From Actinomycetota bacterium (GTDB lineage Bacteria > Actinomycetota > Actinomycetes > Nanopelagicales > Nanopelagicaceae): 7,769 nt of DNA. The stretch lies in NCBI GenBank assembly GCA_009698515.1, contig WLQA01000033.1, positions 1 through 7,769 on the forward strand, given 5' to 3'. Shown here piece after piece: positions 4,879 to 7,769 of this stretch. Within the stretch, counting starts at the first letter, position 1; each line of letters begins with the position of its first letter. The position numbers were made by a program, and so were the translations under genes. The notes beneath the pieces are model-generated. The model worked only from the letters and a program-made list of their open reading frames with translations, had not been told where the DNA came from and ran no database searches.

Positions 4879-6159
4879 ATGAAATCCCGCATTGCCACCT
4901 TAATGGTGCACACCTCACCACTTGATCAAGCAGGTACTGGTGATGCTGGCGGCATGAATGTTTATGTAATTGAAACTGCAAAAAAGATGGCGCAATCGGG
5001 TGTGCAGGTAGATATTTTTACCAGAGCAAATAAACCAGGATTACCAGCATCAGTTGATATTGCAGATGGTGTAACTGTTAAGCATCTTGAGGTTGGGCCA
5101 CATGCTGGTTTATCTAAAGAGGAGTTACCTGGCCAAATAAGTGCATTAACTTCTGAGTTTATGAAGTTGCAAAAACAGTTACCAAAGAATCATTACAACA
5201 TCTTGCATTCACATTATTGGATCTCTGGCCAATTAGGTTGGATGATTTCAGAACAAACTGGCATTCCATTAATTCACACCATGCACACCATGGCGAAGGT
5301 AAAGAATTTAAATTTAGCAGTTGGTGAAAAACCAGAGCCAAAGATTCGAGCACTTGGTGAAGCACAGGTTGTAAAAGCATCAACTGGATTAATTGCTAAT
5401 ACCGATGCCGAAGCTGCTTCATTAGTTTCCTTGTATGACGCATGTCCAGATAATGTTTTTGTGGTTGCACCAGGTGTTGATCTACAAACCTTCTCACCAG
5501 GAGATGGAAAAGATTCAGCACGTAAGAAATTAAATATTGCACCAGATGCCATCTTGCTTACCTTTGTTGGTCGCATACAGCCACACAAGGGACCAGATGT
5601 ATTAATTCGATCTGTAGCCGAGATGGTTACTCACTCACCACATCTAAAGGCAAAGTTGGCCTTGGTAATTATGGGTGGTCCATCAGGTGCTGGTCTAGAT
5701 GAGTTAGATAAATTAAAAGCACTTGCTAAGTTTTTAAAGATTGAAGAGATTACGCACTTTGTAGATCCAGTTCCTCGCATTGAATTACCAGATTGGTATC
5801 GCGCATCAGATTTAGTTTGCGTGCCAAGTTACTCAGAAAGTTTTGGCTTAGTTGCACTTGAAGCACAAGCTTGTGGCACACCAGTTGTTGCAACTGCTAT
5901 TGGTGGATTGCGAACTGCAGTCTCTGATGGTATTTCTGGTTCCTTAGTTGATGGACATGATCCACGTGCTTGGTCTGCCGTTATCTCAAGATTAATTGCG
6001 GAACCACAACGACGCCTACTTTTATCAATGGGCGCAGTTGAACATGCATCTCACTTTGGTTGGGAAAATACAGCTCGAAAGACATTAGAGGTTTATGACT
6101 GGGCAACCTCACAACCAGCAGTTGATATGAGAAATATTCGGTTAGTTAAGGATGCTTGA
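4879..6159 (+). CDS. mshA: MshA, D-inositol-3-phosphate glycosyltransferase (mycothiol step 1)
   Basis: MshA starts mycothiol synthesis by transferring N-acetylglucosamine from UDP-GlcNAc to 1D-myo-inositol 3-phosphate in the cytoplasm. The 426 residues match the family length and GT-B, GT4 layout. The N-terminal acceptor domain shows TSPLDQAGTGDAGGMNVYV (12-30) with the glycine-rich loop and N27, and HSHYWISG from residue 110. The C-terminal donor domain has FVGRIQPHKGPD, then SESFGLVALEAQACG with the E320-x7-E328 pair that holds the nucleotide sugar. The ATG at 4879 gives the expected short N-terminus and sits six bases after a TAGAAT -10. The 3' end overlaps the following YbjN-family gene by eight bases, and gpmA follows, as in M. 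tuberculosis Rv0486-Rv0489. With mshD at the other end of the window this brackets the pathway; the deacetylase and ligase genes (mshB, mshC) are not here. Confidence 0.96.
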   Translation: MKSRIATLMVHTSPLDQAGTGDAGGMNVYVIETAKKMAQSGVQVDIFTRANKPGLPASVDIADGVTVKHLEVGPHAGLSKEELPGQISALTSEFMKLQKQLPKNHYNILHSHYWISGQLGWMISEQTGIPLIHTMHTMAKVKNLNLAVGEKPEPKIRALGEAQVVKASTGLIANTDAEAASLVSLYDACPDNVFVVAPGVDLQTFSPGDGKDSARKKLNIAPDAILLTFVGRIQPHKGPDVLIRSVAEMVTHSPHLKAKLALVIMGGPSGAGLDELDKLKALAKFLKIEEITHFVDPVPRIELPDWYRASDLVCVPSYSESFGLVALEAQACGTPVVATAIGGLRTAVSDGISGSLVDGHDPRAWSAVISRLIAEPQRRLLLSMGAVEHASHFGWENTARKTLEVYDWATSQPAVDMRNIRLVKDA

Positions 6160-6628
6160 TCCCAAAGCAGTAATAGATGATTTTCTAGAGTCACATGATT
6201 TAGATTTTGATCAAAATGAGGAAAATACTTACTTAATTACATTACCTGGTGAAACTAAATTACAAACCCACTGCGCATTAATTATTGGCGATCACTCACT
6301 AAGCATCAACGCTTTTGTAATTAGAAAGCCAGATGAAAATCAAGGCGCAGTTTATGAGTATTTACTAAAGAAAAATGCAGCAATGTATTCAGTGGCCTTT
6401 GCATTAAATGAATTGGGCGATATCTACCTAGTTGGCCGTTTGCCACTTTCTGCCATCAGCGAGCGAGAGATTGATCGAATCCTGGGCGCAGTTCTTCAAT
6501 ACTCAGATTCATCTTTCAATCCATTGTTAGAACTTGGATTCTCATCTGCAATACGTCGCGAGTGGGCTTGGCGAGTATCTCGTGGTGAATCGTTGGCAAA
6601 TCTGCAAGCTTTTAAACACATAATTTAA
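6152..6628 (+). CDS. YbjN-domain protein, function unknown
   Basis: This 158-residue soluble protein belongs to the YbjN family, whose fold resembles type III secretion chaperones but which in actinobacteria has no defined role. Visible family features are the N-terminal helix DPKAVIDDFLESH, alternating beta strands (TYLITLPGETKLQTHCALII, LSINAFVIRKPDE), YEYLLKKNAAMYSVAFALNE with LGDIYLVGRLPL, and a C-terminal helix pair ending REWAWRVSRGESLANLQ. There is no signal peptide or membrane segment. It overlaps the end of mshA by eight bases (ATG at 6152, mshA stop at 6157-6159), so translation is probably coupled to mshA. The constant company of mshA and gpm in actinobacteria suggests a shared role, but none is shown. 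The start is supported by overlap and by the normal N-terminus, although spacing to the AAGG just upstream is too short for a good ribosome-binding site. Confidence 0.85.
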   Translation: MLDPKAVIDDFLESHDLDFDQNEENTYLITLPGETKLQTHCALIIGDHSLSINAFVIRKPDENQGAVYEYLLKKNAAMYSVAFALNELGDIYLVGRLPLSAISEREIDRILGAVLQYSDSSFNPLLELGFSSAIRREWAWRVSRGESLANLQAFKHII

Positions 6629-6634
6629 GTATGG

Positions 6635-6640
6635 CAAGAT
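6635..6640 (+). promoter_or_regulatory. Weak candidate -10 box of gpmA
   Basis: CAAGAT keeps the A2 and T6 of TAnnnT and lies six bases before the ATG at 6647, the same spacing as the stronger leaderless promoters in this window. It lacks T at position 1 and no -35 is seen, so gpmA may equally be read from the mshA promoter. Confidence 0.25.
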
Positions 6641-6646
6641 AAGCAC

Positions 6647-7387
6647 ATGAAATTAATTTTGCTTCGTCACGGTGAGAGTGAATGGAATGCAAAGAATCTA
6701 TTTACGGGCTGGGTTGATGTGGCGCTATCTGCCAAAGGAATTGAAGAGGCAAAGCGGGGCGGTGTTTTATTAAAAGAGCGCAATTTACTGCCAGATGTTG
6801 TGCACACCTCTTTACTTCGCCGGGCAATTACCACCTCACAATTAGCGCTAGATAACTGTGATCGCCACTGGATTCCAGTTAAAAGAAGTTGGCGTTTAAA
6901 TGAAAGACATTACGGTGCTTTGCAAGGAAAAGATAAAGCAGCAACATTAAAAGAGTATGGCGAGGAACAATTCCAACTTTGGCGCAGATCATTTGATGTG
7001 CCACCGCCACCAATTGATGACAATGATCAATACTCACAAAGTAAAGATGTGCGTTATGCGGATTTAGCAGGTGCATTGCCCAAGACAGAGTGCCTTAAGG
7101 ATGTAGTTGATCGAATGATTCCTTATTTAATGGGTGAGATTTCTGAGGATATGCGAAGTGGGAAAACAGTTTTAGTAACTGCTCATGGCAATTCAATTCG
7201 TGCGATTGTGAAACATATTGATTGCATTTCAGATACTGATATTGCTGGCGTGAATATTCCTACTGGAATTCCACTGTTATATGAGTTTGATAAAGATTTT
7301 GAGCCAATTAAAAAAGGCGGCGAGTATTTAGATCCAGAAGCTGCAAAGGCAGCAATTGAAGCGGTGGCTAATCAGGGAAAGCGTTAG
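6647..7387 (+). CDS. gpmA: 2,3-bisphosphoglycerate-dependent phosphoglycerate mutase
   Basis: This glycolytic enzyme interconverts 3- and 2-phosphoglycerate through a phosphohistidine, using 2,3-bisphosphoglycerate as primer. The 246 residues match the bacterial dPGM length. The catalytic motif LRHGESEWN holds H8, FTGWVDVALSAKG follows, E86 is in RLNERHYGALQGKDKA, and the second catalytic histidine is H180 in VTAHGNSIRA. The stretch DVPPPP in the middle and IPTGIPLLYEF near the end are also typical and separate it from cobalamin or broad-specificity phosphatases of the same superfamily. It begins 18 bases after the YbjN gene. Its TAG stop (7385-7387) overlaps the stop codon of the convergent phoU, so the two coding regions share four base pairs and no terminator can lie between them. 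Confidence 0.96.
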   Translation: MKLILLRHGESEWNAKNLFTGWVDVALSAKGIEEAKRGGVLLKERNLLPDVVHTSLLRRAITTSQLALDNCDRHWIPVKRSWRLNERHYGALQGKDKAATLKEYGEEQFQLWRRSFDVPPPPIDDNDQYSQSKDVRYADLAGALPKTECLKDVVDRMIPYLMGEISEDMRSGKTVLVTAHGNSIRAIVKHIDCISDTDIAGVNIPTGIPLLYEFDKDFEPIKKGGEYLDPEAAKAAIEAVANQGKR

Positions 7388-7769
7388 TCGTTTTTAGAAT
7401 CAAACTCGCCAGTTACTAAGTAATGAACCCGGCGGGCGATCGAAACAGCATGATCGGCGCAGCGTTCGTAGTAACGGCCAAGCAAAGTTAAATCGATGGC
7501 AGATTCAGTTCCATGTGGCCATGATTTATCAACCAAAGTTTGAATCAATTTACGGTGCAATTTATCCATTTCATCATCATCAATTGCAAGTTGTTTAGCA
7601 TCCTCTAAATTACGAGATTCAATAATGCCGGCAAGCTTGTCGATAATTAATCCAGCAACTCTGCCCATCTCTTGAATTGTTAAAGATATTTCAGCAGGTA
7701 CTGCAGTAGCTGGATGACGCATACGTGCCAACTTTGCAATGTGGTGAGCCATATCGCCCATGCGCTCTA
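7384..7769 (-). CDS. phoU: PhoU-family phosphate signalling protein, C-terminal part (truncated by window edge)
   Basis: PhoU is a helical cytoplasmic regulator linking the Pst phosphate transporter to the phosphate two-component system and restraining its kinase. About 128 codons of the 3' part are present and roughly 90 N-terminal residues lie beyond 7769; the internal ATG at 7761 is not the start. Two repeats of the PhoU metal-binding signature are visible: ERMGDMAHHIAKLA right at the window edge and RYYERCADHAVSIARRVHYL near the C-terminus, as expected for the paired three-helix bundles. The end FDSKND is a normal short tail. In most actinobacteria phoU is divergent from the senX3-regX3 (phoR-phoP) genes and convergent with gpm, so those genes are likely just to the right of the window. 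The TAA stop (7386-7384) interlocks with the gpmA stop. Confidence 0.92.
   Translation of the reverse strand, partial: ERMGDMAHHIAKLARMRHPATAVPAEISLTIQEMGRVAGLIIDKLAGIIESRNLEDAKQLAIDDDEMDKLHRKLIQTLVDKSWPHGTESAIDLTLLGRYYERCADHAVSIARRVHYLVTGEFDSKND

Noticed and set aside
4085..5588. Minus-strand open frames of 66-104 codons opposite the asparaginase and mshA genes.
   Set aside because: They are antisense to clear conserved genes, lack promoters or recognisable domains, and arise from skewed codon use on the coding strand.
6879..7076. Minus-strand 65-codon frame opposite gpmA.
   Set aside because: It lies wholly antisense to the conserved phosphoglycerate mutase and has no plausible start signal or domain.
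1..7769. CRISPR arrays, insertion sequences, tRNA or rRNA genes, prophage or toxin-antitoxin genes.
   Set aside because: No repeat-spacer pattern, transposase motif, terminal repeats or RNA-gene signatures were seen; every base over a few tens is taken by conserved housekeeping-type genes.

Overview
The window looks like a piece of a compact, AT-rich actinobacterial chromosome. Actinobacterial hallmarks are the mycothiol genes mshA and mshD, an orphan GlnR-type regulator, the ThiX/DUF4395 pair, and the mshA-ybjN-gpm order. AT-rich codon use (many TTA, AAA, ATT codons), intergenic gaps of 0-59 bases and many likely leaderless transcripts suggest a streamlined lineage such as the freshwater Nanopelagicales (acI). 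That lineage assignment is an inference from style, not from a marker gene.

Layout: On the minus strand at the left lie the 5' part of mshD (cut by the window edge) and glnR. Divergent from glnR, on the plus strand, run a membrane-anchored thioredoxin, a DUF4395 membrane protein, a Fur-family repressor most like the nickel sensor Nur, the YgfZ-type folate-binding protein, an unlisted 37-residue membrane microprotein, a nitrobindin/FABP-like beta-barrel protein, a type II (Rhizobium etli-like) L-asparaginase with a probable CTG start, mshA, a YbjN-family protein and the phosphoglycerate mutase gpmA. The 3' end of gpmA interlocks with the 3' end of a convergent, window-truncated phoU. No stretch over 300 bases lacks a gene. 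I see no RNA genes, mobile elements, CRISPR arrays or strong intrinsic terminators.

From memory, the left half resembles the M. tuberculosis Rv0811c-Rv0821c neighbourhood (YgfZ, FABP-like Rv0813c, ThiX, GlnR, MshD, PhoU). The right half resembles Rv0486-Rv0489 (mshA, ybjN, gpm1). In Streptomyces both sets lie in one region (roughly SCO4151-SCO4228), so this looks like an ancestral actinobacterial arrangement. Functionally the window combines thiol redox (first and last steps of mycothiol synthesis, thioredoxin, CxxC membrane protein), nitrogen control (GlnR, asparaginase), metal sensing, Fe-S support (YgfZ), glycolysis and phosphate signalling.

The most notable sequence-level pattern is transcriptional and translational. 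Several genes have a TAnnnT -10 hexamer 6-9 bases before the start codon, implying leaderless mRNAs. In two cases the upstream gene's TAG stop codon is itself the first half of the -10. Genes inside operons instead use TTG or CTG starts directly at the upstream stop codon. I found no clearly new multi-gene system; the microprotein and the altered ligand residues in the Fur and FABP-like proteins are the main loose ends.
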